64,000 nt of DNA from Pandoraea cepalis. Its GTDB lineage: Bacteria; Pseudomonadota; Gammaproteobacteria; Burkholderiales; Burkholderiaceae. The stretch is taken from positions 1-64,000 of the forward strand of contig NZ_CABPSL010000015.1 in the NCBI RefSeq assembly GCF_902459665.1, written 5' to 3'. Position numbers and translations under genes: made by a program. Under the pieces are notes generated by a model. It saw nothing but the letters and a program-made list of their open reading frames with translations. It ran no database searches and was not told where the DNA came from. Numbering within the stretch: the first letter of the stretch is position 1; each line of letters begins with the position of its first letter. Positions 19,716 to 29,164 of this stretch are shown here, in pieces.

Positions 19716-20636
19716 ATGCTCAATTACTCTCTCAAGCGCCTGTTCGGCCTGATTCCCACGCTGCTGATCGTGGCTGTGCTGGTGTTCGCCTTCGTGCACA
19801 TGTTGCCGGGCGATCCGGCGCGTCTGGCCGCCGGTCCGCAGGCGGACGAGGCGACCGTGGCGCTGGTGCGCCAGGATCTCGGCCTCGACAAGCCGTTGCT
19901 CACGCAGTTCACGAACTTCATCACGCACGCGGTGCGTGGCGACTTCGGGCTGTCGATGCGCAGCAAGCAGCCAGTCTCCGAAGAGATCGGCAGCCGCTTC
20001 ATGCCGACGCTGTGGCTCACGCTGGTGAGCATGATCTGGTCGGTGATCATCGGCATGGGCCTCGGGGTCGCCTCGGCGGTCTGGCGCAACCGCTGGCCCG
20101 ACCGGCTGGGCATGACGTTCGCCGTCTCCGGTATTTCGTTCCCCGCCTTCGCGCTGGGGATGCTGCTGATGCAGGTTTTTTCGGTGCAGCTCGGCTGGCT
20201 GCCCACGATGGGCGCCGATTCGTGGAAGAGCTATATCCTGCCGTCGATCACCCTCGGGGCGGCCGTGGCCGCCGTGATGGCGCGCTTCACCCGCTCGGCG
20301 TTCGTCGACGTGTTGCACGAGGACTTCGTGCGAACGGCGCGCGCGAAGGGGCTCAATGAAATGCGCGTGGTCTTCAAGCACGCGCTGCGCAACGCCATGA
20401 TTCCCGTCGTCACCATGATGGGCTTGCAGTTCGGTTTCCTGCTCGGCGGCTCGATTGTCGTCGAGGTGGTCTTCAACTGGCCGGGGCTCGGGCGTCTGCT
20501 GATCGATTCGGTCGAGATGCGCGACTACCCCGTGATCCAGGCGCTGGTGCTGCTGTTCTCGCTCGAGTTCATTCTGATCAACCTCGTGGTCGACGTGCTG
20601 TACGCCGTCATCAACCCGACCATTCGCTACAAGTGA
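19716..20636 (+). CDS. gsiC: Gsi importer inner-membrane permease C
   Basis: 306 residues starting [37 protein letters not shown], the canonical N-terminus of DppB/GsiC-type permeases. Six membrane segments are predicted. The cytoplasmic EAA loop reads [28 protein letters not shown]. The start is set at ATG 19716 rather than the upstream frame at 19638, which adds a non-family extension. It is 98 bp after gsiB and 10 bp before gsiD. Confidence 0.94.
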   Translation: MLNYSLKRLFGLIPTLLIVAVLVFAFVHMLPGDPARLAAGPQADEATVALVRQDLGLDKPLLTQFTNFITHAVRGDFGLSMRSKQPVSEEIGSRFMPTLWLTLVSMIWSVIIGMGLGVASAVWRNRWPDRLGMTFAVSGISFPAFALGMLLMQVFSVQLGWLPTMGADSWKSYILPSITLGAAVAAVMARFTRSAFVDVLHEDFVRTARAKGLNEMRVVFKHALRNAMIPVVTMMGLQFGFLLGGSIVVEVVFNWPGLGRLLIDSVEMRDYPVIQALVLLFSLEFILINLVVDVLYAVINPTIRYK

Positions 20637-20646
20637 GGCACGCACC

Positions 20647-21555
20647 ATGAACGCGGGTCAACCGACTACTACCGCCAACGCCGCGGCCTCCGCCAGCCAA
20701 ACGCGCGTGCGCACGCCGTGGCGTGAGTTCTGGCGCAAATTCAAGAAGCAGCACATCGCGATGGTCGCCGGGGCGTTTGTGCTCGCCCTCGTCATCATCG
20801 CGATTCTCGCGCCGCACCTCGTGCCGTTCGATCCGGAGAACTATTTCGACTACGACGCCCTGAACGCCGGGCCGTCGGCGACGCATTGGTTCGGTGTCGA
20901 CTCGCTGGGGCGCGACATCTTCAGCCGCGTGCTGGCGGGCACACGGATTTCGCTGGCCGCCGGGTTCGGATCGGTCGCCCTCGGTGCGGTGATCGGCACG
21001 GTGCTCGGGCTGCTCGCGGGCTATTACGAAGGCTGGTGGGATCGCATCGTCATGCGCATTTCCGACGTGCTCTTCGCGTTCCCGGGCATTCTGCTCGCCA
21101 TCGGCGTGGTGGCTGTGTTGGGAAACGGCATGATCAACGTGATCGTCGCCGTCGCCATCTTCTCGATCCCGGCCTTCGCGCGGCTCGTGCGTGGTAACAC
21201 GCTGGTGCTCAAACATCTGACGTATATCGAAGCGGCGCGCTCCATCGGGGCGTCGGACTGGACGATCATCATGCGGCACATCCTGCCGGGCACGGTGTCG
21301 TCCATCGTCGTGTATTTCTCGATGCGTATCGGCACATCGATCATCACCGCCGCGAGTCTGTCGTTCCTGGGTCTGGGGGCGCAACCGCCCACGCCGGAGT
21401 GGGGGGCCATGCTCAACGAAGCCCGCGCGGACATGGTCAACGCCCCCCACATTGCCATCTTCCCGAGCCTGGCCATTTTCCTGACCGTGCTCGCGTTCAA
21501 CCTGCTGGGCGACGGCCTGCGCGACGCGCTCGATCCGAAGCTCGATCGGCATTGA
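20647..21555 (+). CDS. gsiD: Gsi importer inner-membrane permease D
   Basis: 302 residues of the DppC/GsiD type. A basic cytoplasmic N-terminus ([18 protein letters not shown]) precedes the first membrane segment. The conserved [21 protein letters not shown] and the EAA loop [23 protein letters not shown] are present. It pairs with GsiC as the translocation channel. Its stop (TGA) overlaps an in-frame ATG of the next gene at 21555. Confidence 0.94.
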   Translation: MNAGQPTTTANAAASASQTRVRTPWREFWRKFKKQHIAMVAGAFVLALVIIAILAPHLVPFDPENYFDYDALNAGPSATHWFGVDSLGRDIFSRVLAGTRISLAAGFGSVALGAVIGTVLGLLAGYYEGWWDRIVMRISDVLFAFPGILLAIGVVAVLGNGMINVIVAVAIFSIPAFARLVRGNTLVLKHLTYIEAARSIGASDWTIIMRHILPGTVSSIVVYFSMRIGTSIITAASLSFLGLGAQPPTPEWGAMLNEARADMVNAPHIAIFPSLAIFLTVLAFNLLGDGLRDALDPKLDRH

Positions 21556-21575
21556 TGTCTGCGCAGGAGCGCCGC

Positions 21576-22685
21576 ATGATACCGTCGACGGACCCGCGCG
21601 AAGCCTTGTTCGGTGCGCCCTACGTGGGGCATCTGCCGGCCGGGCCGCGCCATGCGATCACGGACGTGCCGGGCGTGTACGTCGGTCATGCCACGCTCGC
21701 GCAAGGCCCGGTGCAGACGGGCGTGACAGTGGTGTGCCCGACGCCCGCCAACGCTGCCGCCGCGGAAGTGCCCGACGCCCGCTGGGACCCGTTCCGGAAC
21801 AAGATTCCGGCGGCCGCGGCCGTCATCAACGGATTCGGCAAGAGCGTCGGTCTGATGCAGATCGACGAACTCGGCGTGCTCGAGGCGCCGGTGGCGCTCA
21901 CCAACACGTTTTCCGTCAGTCACGTGGTGCTTGGCCAGTTGCGCGCGGCGATCGCGGCGAATCCGGACATCGGCCGTGGCAGCCCGTCGCTGAATCCGAC
22001 GGTGCTCGAATGCAACGACGGTTATCTCAACGATATGCAGGCGTTTGCCGTGACCGAGGCGCACTATGCGCAGGCGCTGGCGAACGCGTCGCGCGATGTC
22101 GCGCAAGGCGCGGTCGGCGCGGGGCGCGGCATGTCGAGCTTCGGTCTCAAGGGCGGTGTCGGCTCCGCGTCGCGCATGCTCGAGACGGCCGGGGCGACCT
22201 TTACCGTCGGCGTGCTCGTGCTGTCGAACTTCGGCCGTCCGTCGCAACTGACGATCGCCGGCCGCCATGTCGGGCCGGTGCTCGATGCGCGTCTGGCGCA
22301 GCCGGCGCTGAGCGCGGCGCCTGAGCGCGGCTCCATCATCATGCTGGTGGCCACCGACGCGCCGCTCGATGCGCGCCAATTGCGCCGGGTCGCCACGCGT
22401 ACCGGTGCCGGCCTGGCGCGCACCGGGTCCGTGTACGGTCACGGCAGCGGCGATGTCGCACTCGCCTTCACCACAGGCTATACGGTGTCGCATGACGCGA
22501 CGGGCCGCGTCGCCCCCGCCGCGCTTGTGCCGGACGCCTTGCTCGATCCGATTTTCCAAGCCACGGCGGACGCCACCGAGCAGGCGATCCTGCACGCGCT
22601 CTTTGCGGCCGAGTCGGTGCTCGGGCGCGACGCGCACGTGCGCCGTGCCCTCGCCGACGTGCTGCCCGACTGGGCCTCGCTGTAA
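21576..22685 (+). CDS. P1-family (DmpA/BapA-type) aminopeptidase
   Basis: 369 residues matching the S58/P1 family of L-aminopeptidase D-Ala-esterase/amidases and beta-peptidyl aminopeptidases. These self-cleave before a Ser that becomes the nucleophile; here the likely residue is Ser291 in YGHGSGDVALAF. N-terminal features include AITDVPGVYVGHATL and GVTVVCPTP. ATG 21576 has AGGAG six bases upstream; the ATG at 21555 overlaps the gsiD stop and would add seven residues. Members hydrolyse N-terminal D-Ala, beta-amino or glycyl peptides. It is co-transcribed with gsiABCD, which suggests that it digests imported unusual peptides in the cytoplasm. Confidence 0.88.
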   Translation: MIPSTDPREALFGAPYVGHLPAGPRHAITDVPGVYVGHATLAQGPVQTGVTVVCPTPANAAAAEVPDARWDPFRNKIPAAAAVINGFGKSVGLMQIDELGVLEAPVALTNTFSVSHVVLGQLRAAIAANPDIGRGSPSLNPTVLECNDGYLNDMQAFAVTEAHYAQALANASRDVAQGAVGAGRGMSSFGLKGGVGSASRMLETAGATFTVGVLVLSNFGRPSQLTIAGRHVGPVLDARLAQPALSAAPERGSIIMLVATDAPLDARQLRRVATRTGAGLARTGSVYGHGSGDVALAFTTGYTVSHDATGRVAPAALVPDALLDPIFQATADATEQAILHALFAAESVLGRDAHVRRALADVLPDWASL

Positions 22686-22709
22686 GCCTTTCACGACAGA
22701 GCCGACATC

Positions 22710-23528
22710 ATGCGAATTCTGATCTCCACCGATATCGAAGGCGTCGCGGGCGTCTTCCACGCCGAACAGACCCGGGCGGGCAATGGCGAATACGAACGCG
22801 CGCGCCGCTGGATGACGCTCGAGGCCAATGCGGCGGTCGAAGGCGCGTTTGCCGGCGGCGCGACCGAAGTGATGGTCAACGATTCGCACGGCGGCTTTCG
22901 CAACCTGCTGCCGGACGAACTCGATCCGCGCGCCCGTCTCGTGCTGGGCAAGCCGCGCTATCTTGGCATGGTGGCGGGGGTGGAGGCCGGTTGCGATGCG
23001 CTCTTCATGATCGGCTACCACAGCCGATCGCAGAGTGCCGGGATCCTGGCGCATACGATCAACAGCTTCGCCTTCGCGCGTGTGTGGCTCGCGGGGGAGG
23101 AAGCGAGCGAGGCCATGTTGTACGGCGCGCTCGCCGGCGAGCGCGGTGTGCCGATGGTCATGGCCAGCGGCGACGACGTCTTCTGCGAAGAGACGCAACT
23201 GATCTTCCCCCATGCGCATTACGTGCAGACGAAGGCCGCCTGGGGACAGGGCAGTGGCATGACGCTCAACCCGAACCAGTCGTGCGACCTGATCCGCGAC
23301 GCCGCCAAGGCATCGCTCGCGGACCCGCGCACGTGGCATGCCTACCGGGTCGAGACGCCCGTCGAGGTGCGCCTGCAGGCACAGACCCCCGCGCTGGCCG
23401 ACCTCTTCTGCCAGTGGCCGACGCTCGAGCGCGTCGACGGCGTGACGCTGCAATTCGTCGCGCCAAGCGTCGAGGCGGCGGTTCGGGTACTGAACTGCCT
23501 CTCGGCGATGTCGTTCATGTTGCGCTGA
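22710..23528 (+). CDS. M55-family D-aminopeptidase (DppA-like)
   Basis: 272 residues. The family's metal site opens with the SxDxEG motif (STDIEG, residues 6-11), followed by NDSHGG (57-62) and the GYHS motif (about 102-105). DppA of Bacillus subtilis is a zinc D-aminopeptidase that releases D-Ala from peptides and forms decameric rings. The gene is 24 bp after the P1 peptidase and ends the operon. With iaaA and the P1 enzyme it gives three peptidases for bonds that ordinary peptidases avoid (isoaspartyl, beta/D-Ala, D-residue). Confidence 0.88.
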   Translation: MRILISTDIEGVAGVFHAEQTRAGNGEYERARRWMTLEANAAVEGAFAGGATEVMVNDSHGGFRNLLPDELDPRARLVLGKPRYLGMVAGVEAGCDALFMIGYHSRSQSAGILAHTINSFAFARVWLAGEEASEAMLYGALAGERGVPMVMASGDDVFCEETQLIFPHAHYVQTKAAWGQGSGMTLNPNQSCDLIRDAAKASLADPRTWHAYRVETPVEVRLQAQTPALADLFCQWPTLERVDGVTLQFVAPSVEAAVRVLNCLSAMSFMLR

Positions 23529-23624
23529 GTGCCGTTTGGGCGCCGCCCCCCGTCCCATGTTGTTAAGGCGCTACTGAATTAGGGTTAGCCGTCACGAAAT
23601 GTCAATGCCTGGCATGCGATAATC

Positions 23625-23639
23625 CGTAATATTTCGTAA
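23625..23639 (+). promoter_or_regulatory. AT-rich site CGTAATATTTCGTAA
   Basis: This 15-mer lies 66 bp before the DUF4118/PAS gene start. The identical 15-mer occurs at 63856-63870 upstream of the hydratase gene. It is strongly AT-rich against the background; nearby CACGAAATGTC (23593-23603) is a partial variant. Probable regulator-binding site, binder unknown. Confidence 0.4.
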
Positions 23640-23704
23640 CGGCGGCGCCGTGTTATCGGTCGCCCCCTGGATTATTGAGCACCGGCGGGGCCGGGCGAGG
23701 CATC

Positions 23705-24586
23705 ATGGATATCAGAAACGCCCGACGGTGGGCGGAACCCGGCGCGAAGCGTTACGTCGGGGCGTTGCTCGTGGTTTTTGCCGCGTTTCTCGTGCGCAGC
23801 CTGCTGCACCCGGTGCTCGATCACTCGATGCCGGGCATCTTCTTTACCTGCGCCGTCATCATTGTCGAATTCACCTGGGGATTGGGGCCGGCGATCATGG
23901 CCATGATCATCAGCATCCCGATTTTCGACTTCTTCTTCGTGCCGCCGTTTCGCGACATCGCCCAGTTTGACCGGCGCGATGTGCTGATCGTCTCCGGCTT
24001 TCTGTTGATTACGCCGCTTGCCGTCGTGCTGATCGAGCGTTTGCGCCGTGCCCAGTATCGCGCCGAGCTGATCGGCGAGGTCGCGCAGACACGCTATGAG
24101 ATGCTGCTGCGCGCCGAAAACGAGCGCATGCTCCTGTCCGACTCGGTACAACTGGGCAATGCGCTGATGACGTATCTGACGAAGCACCTCGATACGATCT
24201 TCTATCTGTCCAATCCGGCCGCGCATTACGAATACATCGACGAGCATTTTCGCCGGGCGACGGGCGTCGCGCCCGACGTCGTCAAGCGCGAGGGGCTGCG
24301 CGCGCTGCTGCATCCGGAGGACGCACAGCGTATGGCGGGGCTGTTTGCCGTCGATGGCGAGCGCCCCCATCATGGCGCGCACAATCTGCGCATCCGCACG
24401 CGCGACGGCGGCTACGAGATGTGCCATTGCGAATTGCAGTATTTTCGCGCGCACGTTGGCACATACGTGATTTTGCGCTTGCATGCGGGGCCGACGGTGC
24501 GTCCGGTTGCGCCGCTGCAGACGCTCACACCGGCAGCCACGGCGCACGCTGTCACCGAGACGCCCGTCGTCTCCGGCGGGATTTGA
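23705..24586 (+). CDS. DUF4118 membrane domain plus PAS-like domain protein
   Basis: 293 residues. Residues about 18-112 form a multi-helix membrane domain of the DUF4118 (KdpD-like) type, including HSMPGIFFTCAVIIVEFTWGLGPAIMAMIISIPIFDFFFVPP. A short coiled region leads to a PAS domain (about 150-265). No histidine kinase, GGDEF or other output domain follows, so it is either a sensor lacking output or a partner of another protein. ATG 23705 follows GGGCGAGG; a TTG at 23675 would add ten residues. The next gene begins two bases after its stop, indicating joint function. Confidence 0.75.
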   Translation: MDIRNARRWAEPGAKRYVGALLVVFAAFLVRSLLHPVLDHSMPGIFFTCAVIIVEFTWGLGPAIMAMIISIPIFDFFFVPPFRDIAQFDRRDVLIVSGFLLITPLAVVLIERLRRAQYRAELIGEVAQTRYEMLLRAENERMLLSDSVQLGNALMTYLTKHLDTIFYLSNPAAHYEYIDEHFRRATGVAPDVVKREGLRALLHPEDAQRMAGLFAVDGERPHHGAHNLRIRTRDGGYEMCHCELQYFRAHVGTYVILRLHAGPTVRPVAPLQTLTPAATAHAVTETPVVSGGI

Positions 24587-24588
24587 CC

Positions 24589-25458
24589 ATGTTCCAGGAC
24601 GATATTTTCTACAAGGGCGGCGAGCACGCGGTGCTGATGCTGCCGGGGCTGTCGAGCACGCCGCTCGAAATGCGTCCGGTGGCGAAGGCGTTGCATCGCG
24701 AGGGCTACACCGTCTGGGTGCCACACATCGAAGGCTACGGACTCGGCGGGCCATGCTCGGACTGGCGCGCCTGGATTGCCGCCGCGCGGGCGAAGTATCG
24801 TGAACTGCGGGCGACGCACGCGATGGTGTCGCTGTGCGGTTTGTGTATCGGCGCCACGTTGAGCCTGGCCGTCGCGGAGGAGGAACCGGATGTGACAGCG
24901 CTCTCGCTGCTCTCCGTCACCCTCGTGTACGACGGCTGGACCATCCCGTGGTATTACCCGCTCATCGATCTGGGCTTCCATACGCCGTTGCGCCACTACT
25001 ATCGCTATCGCGAGCGCGCGCCGTTCGGCCTGAAGAACGAAGTGCTGCGCGCACGCGTGGCGAAGTCGATGTCGCTGCACGATGCGTCCGAAATCGGCGC
25101 GGCGTCGCTGCCCCTCGCGCACCTGTATCACGCGCGACGTCTCGCCGCCCATGTGCGCGCGCGCCTGGACCGGGTAACGGCGGATTGTCTCGTCATTCAC
25201 GCGGTGGACGACGACACGTCGAGCCCGCACAACGCGCGCATCGTCTACGACGGGGTGTCGTCCAAGGTGAAACAGAAGTGCCTGCTCGGCGAGAGCTATC
25301 ACATTCTGACGATGGACAACGAGCGTGAAACCGTTGCTGACGAGACGCGCCGCTTCTTCCGCGACGCCGTGGCGCGCCGTACCGGCGCCGCCACGTCCGA
25401 GACGCGCATCATCTCGAAGGCGCTGCTGCGCGCCAAGCGCCGGCAGTCCGCCGCCTGA
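24589..25458 (+). CDS. Alpha/beta hydrolase with a cysteine nucleophile elbow
   Basis: 289 residues, alpha/beta-hydrolase fold. The oxyanion region is LMLPGLSSTPLEM. The nucleophile elbow is GLCIG (84-88) with Cys86 where most family members have Ser, as in dienelactone hydrolases. Probable acid and base are an Asp within 207-209 (HAVDDDTSSP) and His238 (ESYHILTMDNE). A thioesterase, dienelactone-hydrolase or lipid/lactone-related activity is possible. It starts two bases after the PAS protein's stop, so the two are translationally linked; no signal peptide is visible. Confidence 0.8.
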   Translation: MFQDDIFYKGGEHAVLMLPGLSSTPLEMRPVAKALHREGYTVWVPHIEGYGLGGPCSDWRAWIAAARAKYRELRATHAMVSLCGLCIGATLSLAVAEEEPDVTALSLLSVTLVYDGWTIPWYYPLIDLGFHTPLRHYYRYRERAPFGLKNEVLRARVAKSMSLHDASEIGAASLPLAHLYHARRLAAHVRARLDRVTADCLVIHAVDDDTSSPHNARIVYDGVSSKVKQKCLLGESYHILTMDNERETVADETRRFFRDAVARRTGAATSETRIISKALLRAKRRQSAA

Positions 25459-25578
25459 CAGAACGCGCCGAAGGCCGGCGCGTGGTGTCATCAAACTGCC
25501 ATCGATGGGCGGTTATGGTCGTGGTTTTCCGATACGGCCACCCGCGTTAGTTGAGGGTGGCGCTGCGCTCATCTGGCC

Positions 25579-26766
25579 ATGTCCTCGCTCATCATCGAAT
25601 CCGTCTGCAAGCAGTGGGGCAATACACGTGCGCTCGACGGTGTGAGTTTCACCGCCGAAGCCGGCTCGCTGGTGGTGCTGCTGGGCCCGTCCGGCTGCGG
25701 TAAGTCGACGCTGCTGCGCATGATCGCAGGCCTCGATACGCCGAGCGCCGGGCGCATTCTGCTTGGCGGCGCCGATGTGACCGCGCTGCCACCTGCGCGT
25801 CGCCAGCTCTCGATGGTGTTCCAGTCGTACGCGCTCTTCCCGCATCTCTCGGTGCGCGAAAACCTGTTGTTCGGGCTTCGCGTGCGCGGCGAACCGGCGC
25901 GCGAGTATCCGCAGCGTCTGGCGCGTGTGGCGTCGCTGCTCGGGCTGGCGCCGTACCTGGAGCGCAAGCCGTCGCAACTCTCGGGCGGTCAGCAGCAGCG
26001 TGTGGCGCTGGGCCGCGCGGTGATTGCCGAGACGTCCGTGTGTCTGATGGACGAACCCCTCTCGAATCTCGACGCCCAACTGCGTCAGGAAATGCGTCGC
26101 GAGATCCGGGCGCTGCAACAGCAGCTCGGCATGACGCTTGTCTACGTGACCCACGATCAAACCGAAGCGATGAGCATGGCCGATCAGGTCGTGCTGCTGC
26201 GAGAGGGCCGCATCGAGCAGTGCGGTGCCCCGCACACGCTCTACGCCACCCCCGCGACGCACTTTGCCGCGAGCTTCATCGGCACGCCGCCGATGCAGTT
26301 GTTGCGTCTCGTCCGCCATGGCGACGCTCTGGTGCCCGCCGGGCAGTCCGGCCCGGCGCTGGCGGCGGCCGGTGCGCGCAACACCGCGCTGCTCGGCCTG
26401 CGCCCGGAGCATGTGCGCGCGGTTCCGCCCACGTCGCTGGGCGCAGTGCTCGCCCGAGTGAGCGCCATCGAATATCTGGGCGCGGACACGCTCGTTGCCT
26501 GCACGCTTGGCGACGCGGGCACGATCACCACGCGGGTGCCCGGCCATCGGCCGTTCGCCGTGGGCGACGCCATCGGTCTGCAATGGGCGGCGACCGACCA
26601 GCATCTGTTCGACGCGACCTCCGGGGAACGCCTCGTGACGGGCGCAGCGGGCGGTGTGGCGATCGACGCTGCCGAGTCCGTCGTTGCACCGAAGACCGCG
26701 CATGCACCGGCGCGGCCGCTTCCGGGGGCCACAGTGATGTTGCAAAACCCAGAACAACACGTCTGA
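25579..26766 (+). CDS. Carbohydrate-type ABC importer ATPase (UgpC/MsmX class)
   Basis: 395 residues. Walker A GPSGCGKS (36-43), Q-loop FQSYALFP (about 82-89), signature LSGGQQQR (135-142), Walker B VCLMDE (155-160) and H-loop YVTHDQTEAMS. The C-terminal third is the TOBE/regulatory domain (GLRPEHVRAV) of the MalK/UgpC class. It energises the permeases at 28289-30045. The gene order ATPase, binding protein, permease, permease is close to ugp operons for sn-glycerol-3-phosphate, but the substrate is not proven. The C-terminus has an Ala-rich tail. Confidence 0.9.
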   Translation: MSSLIIESVCKQWGNTRALDGVSFTAEAGSLVVLLGPSGCGKSTLLRMIAGLDTPSAGRILLGGADVTALPPARRQLSMVFQSYALFPHLSVRENLLFGLRVRGEPAREYPQRLARVASLLGLAPYLERKPSQLSGGQQQRVALGRAVIAETSVCLMDEPLSNLDAQLRQEMRREIRALQQQLGMTLVYVTHDQTEAMSMADQVVLLREGRIEQCGAPHTLYATPATHFAASFIGTPPMQLLRLVRHGDALVPAGQSGPALAAAGARNTALLGLRPEHVRAVPPTSLGAVLARVSAIEYLGADTLVACTLGDAGTITTRVPGHRPFAVGDAIGLQWAATDQHLFDATSGERLVTGAAGGVAIDAAESVVAPKTAHAPARPLPGATVMLQNPEQHV

Positions 26767-26875
26767 CGCGAGGGCGGCCACTGGGCCTGACGCATCGGCT
26801 CGGTGCGGCGCGACAGCGGCCCTGCATCGACAACCTGTCACATCACCACGACGCTTACATGGGGAACCAAACGAT

Positions 26876-28180
26876 ATGCGACGCACGATTCTGAAAACGT
26901 TTTCGGCCAGTTTGGCCGCACTGGCATTGGGTGGCCTGAGCGGCTCGGCCATCGCGCAGGCGAAGCCGGTGGAACTCACGTTCTATTACCCGGTGGCCGT
27001 CGGTGGTCCGGTGACGAAGATCATCAACGATCTGGTGGCCGACTTCGAAAAGGATCATCCGAACATCAAGGTCAAGCCGGTGTATGCCGGGACTTACCAG
27101 GATTCCGTCGTCAAGGCCCTGACGGCCGCGAAGGCGGGCACGCCGCCGCAACTGGCTGTGCTCGCTGCCGCCGACGTGTTCACGTTGATCGACGAAGACG
27201 CGGTGGTGCCCATCGACAGCATCGCCAACACGCCGGCCGACAAGCAGTGGCTCGACGGCTTCTACCCGGCGCTGATGTTGAACTCGCGCGTCAACGGCCA
27301 CACGTGGGGTGTGCCGTTCCAGCGCTCGACCATCGTCATGTACTGGAACAAGGACATGTTCCGTGAGGCGGGTCTCGACCCGGACCGCGCGCCGGCGAAC
27401 TGGGCCGAACTGGCCAGCGACGCGCAGAAGCTCACCAGGCGCGACGCATCGGGCAACGTGACGCAATGGGGTATCAAGGTGCCGTCCGTGGGCTTCCCGT
27501 ATTGGCTGTTCCAGGCGTTCACCACGCCGGCGGGTATCGAACTGATGAATCCGTCGGGAACCAAAACGTTCCTGAACGCGCCGCAGGCCGTCGAGTCGTT
27601 GCAATACTGGGTCGATCTCGCGACGAAGTACAAGGCGATGCCGACGGGGGCGATCGAATGGGGCACCACGCCGAAGGACTTCCTCGAGAAGAAGGCGGCC
27701 ATCATCTACACGACCACCGGCAACCTGACCAACATCCGGACCAACGCCACGTTCCCGTTCGGTGTCGGCAAGATGCCGGCCAAGGTGCGCGGCGGCAGTC
27801 CGACGGGCGGCGGCAACTTCTATGTGTTCAAGAAGACCTCGCCGGAAGAAAAGCAGGCGGCGATGACGTTCATCAAGTGGGCCACTTCGCCTGAGCGTGC
27901 GGCGCAGTTCGGTATCGACACGGGCTACGTGGCCGTGACGCCGGCGGCTTGGGAAACCCCGGCGATGAAGCAATATGTGCAGAAGGTGCCTGCTGCGGCC
28001 GTGGCACGCGATCAGCTCGCGGTGAGCGTGGCCGAGTTCTCGACGCACGACAACCAGCGCGTGACGAAGGCCCTGAACGACGCCCTGCAAGCGGCGCTCA
28101 CCGGCACCAAGTTGCCCAAGCAGGCGCTGGACGACGCGCAACGTGAAGCGGATCGCATCCTGCGTCCGTACGCTCGATGA
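26876..28180 (+). CDS. Extracellular solute-binding protein family 1 (UgpB-like)
   Basis: 434 residues. The signal peptide ends at about residue 27 (GLSGSAIAQA). The mature part resembles UgpB: VELTFYYPVAVGGPVTKIINDLVADFEKDHPNIKVKPVYAGTYQD near the N-terminus, and WGVPFQRSTIVMYWNKDMFREAGLDP in the middle. It should bind a phosphorylated polyol, glycerophosphodiester or sugar in the periplasm. It is 110 bp downstream of the ATPase gene. Substrate assignment to glycerol-3-phosphate is likely but not certain. Confidence 0.9.
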   Translation: MRRTILKTFSASLAALALGGLSGSAIAQAKPVELTFYYPVAVGGPVTKIINDLVADFEKDHPNIKVKPVYAGTYQDSVVKALTAAKAGTPPQLAVLAAADVFTLIDEDAVVPIDSIANTPADKQWLDGFYPALMLNSRVNGHTWGVPFQRSTIVMYWNKDMFREAGLDPDRAPANWAELASDAQKLTRRDASGNVTQWGIKVPSVGFPYWLFQAFTTPAGIELMNPSGTKTFLNAPQAVESLQYWVDLATKYKAMPTGAIEWGTTPKDFLEKKAAIIYTTTGNLTNIRTNATFPFGVGKMPAKVRGGSPTGGGNFYVFKKTSPEEKQAAMTFIKWATSPERAAQFGIDTGYVAVTPAAWETPAMKQYVQKVPAAAVARDQLAVSVAEFSTHDNQRVTKALNDALQAALTGTKLPKQALDDAQREADRILRPYAR

Positions 28181-28288
28181 GTCTGGCGCTCGCCCGACTT
28201 CGCTGTCAGTCTCGTTGAAATGCGGGGCCCTGAACGTCGCGGCGATCGCGATCTTCACGGCCTCGCCTGTTGAATCGATGGACCGTCG

Positions 28289-29164
28289 ATGAATCGCTCC
28301 TCTGCTTCGTGGGTGCCCTGGCTGCTGTTGTCTCCGGCGCTGGTGCTGCTCGTCGCCTTCACCCACTATCCGGCCGTCGCCACGCTGTGGCACAGCTTTT
28401 TCTCGACGGGTCGCGCCGGGATGCCGTCTGTCTTTGTCGGCACCGAGAATTATCGGCTTCTGATCGACGACCCCGACTTCTGGCAGGCGCTGCGCAACAA
28501 CCTCCTGTTCGCGCTGGTCACCGTGCCCGTTGCGATTGCGCTCGCGATCGCCATGGCGCTGTGGGTGCACCGGCAGGTGCCGGGGCGCACGTTATTGCGC
28601 CTCGCCTACTTCACGCCCGCGATTTTGCCGATGATCGCCGTGGCGAACATCTGGCTGTTCTTCTACACGCCGCAGTACGGTCTCATCGCGCAGATTTCGC
28701 AGGCACTCGGGTGGGGCGATCACAACTGGCTCGGGCAACCCGACACCGCACTCCCGGCGCTGATGGTCGTGACGATCTGGAAAGAGGCCGGGTTCTTCAT
28801 GATCTTTTACCTGGCCGCACTGCAACAGATTTCGCCCACCCTTGCCGAGGCGGCGGCGCTCGAAGGCGCCTCGCGCTGGCAGTTCTTTCGCCGCGTTCAG
28901 TGGCCGTTGCTCATGCCCACGACCGTGTTCGTGGTGATCAATGCCGTTATCAACGCGTTCCGTCTCGTCGATCACATTATCGTGATGACGCGCGGCGGAC
29001 CCGATAACGCCACGCAACTGCTCCTGTACTACATCTATCAGGTGGCCTTCAGTTTCTGGGATACCTCATACGCGGCAGCGCTCACCGTGGTCCTGCTCAC
29101 GCTGCTCGCCGTCGTCGCCTTCGTGAAATTCCGTCTGCTCGACTCACGCACGCATTATCAATGA
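28289..29164 (+). CDS. Carbohydrate ABC importer permease (UgpA-like)
   Basis: 291 residues with six membrane segments, starting WVPWLLLSPALVLLVAFTHYPAVATLWHSFF, typical of MalF/UgpA-type permeases. The EAA loop is EAAALEGASRWQFFRRVQWPLLMPT. It overlaps the next permease by four bases (ATGA at 29161-29164). Confidence 0.92.
   Translation: MNRSSASWVPWLLLSPALVLLVAFTHYPAVATLWHSFFSTGRAGMPSVFVGTENYRLLIDDPDFWQALRNNLLFALVTVPVAIALAIAMALWVHRQVPGRTLLRLAYFTPAILPMIAVANIWLFFYTPQYGLIAQISQALGWGDHNWLGQPDTALPALMVVTIWKEAGFFMIFYLAALQQISPTLAEAAALEGASRWQFFRRVQWPLLMPTTVFVVINAVINAFRLVDHIIVMTRGGPDNATQLLLYYIYQVAFSFWDTSYAAALTVVLLTLLAVVAFVKFRLLDSRTHYQ

Noticed and set aside
21024-23558. An 844-codon open frame on the minus strand
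   Set aside because: It lies antisense to gsiD, the P1 peptidase and the M55 peptidase, all with clear family motifs, and its Arg/His/Ala-rich translation is typical of a GC-rich shadow frame.
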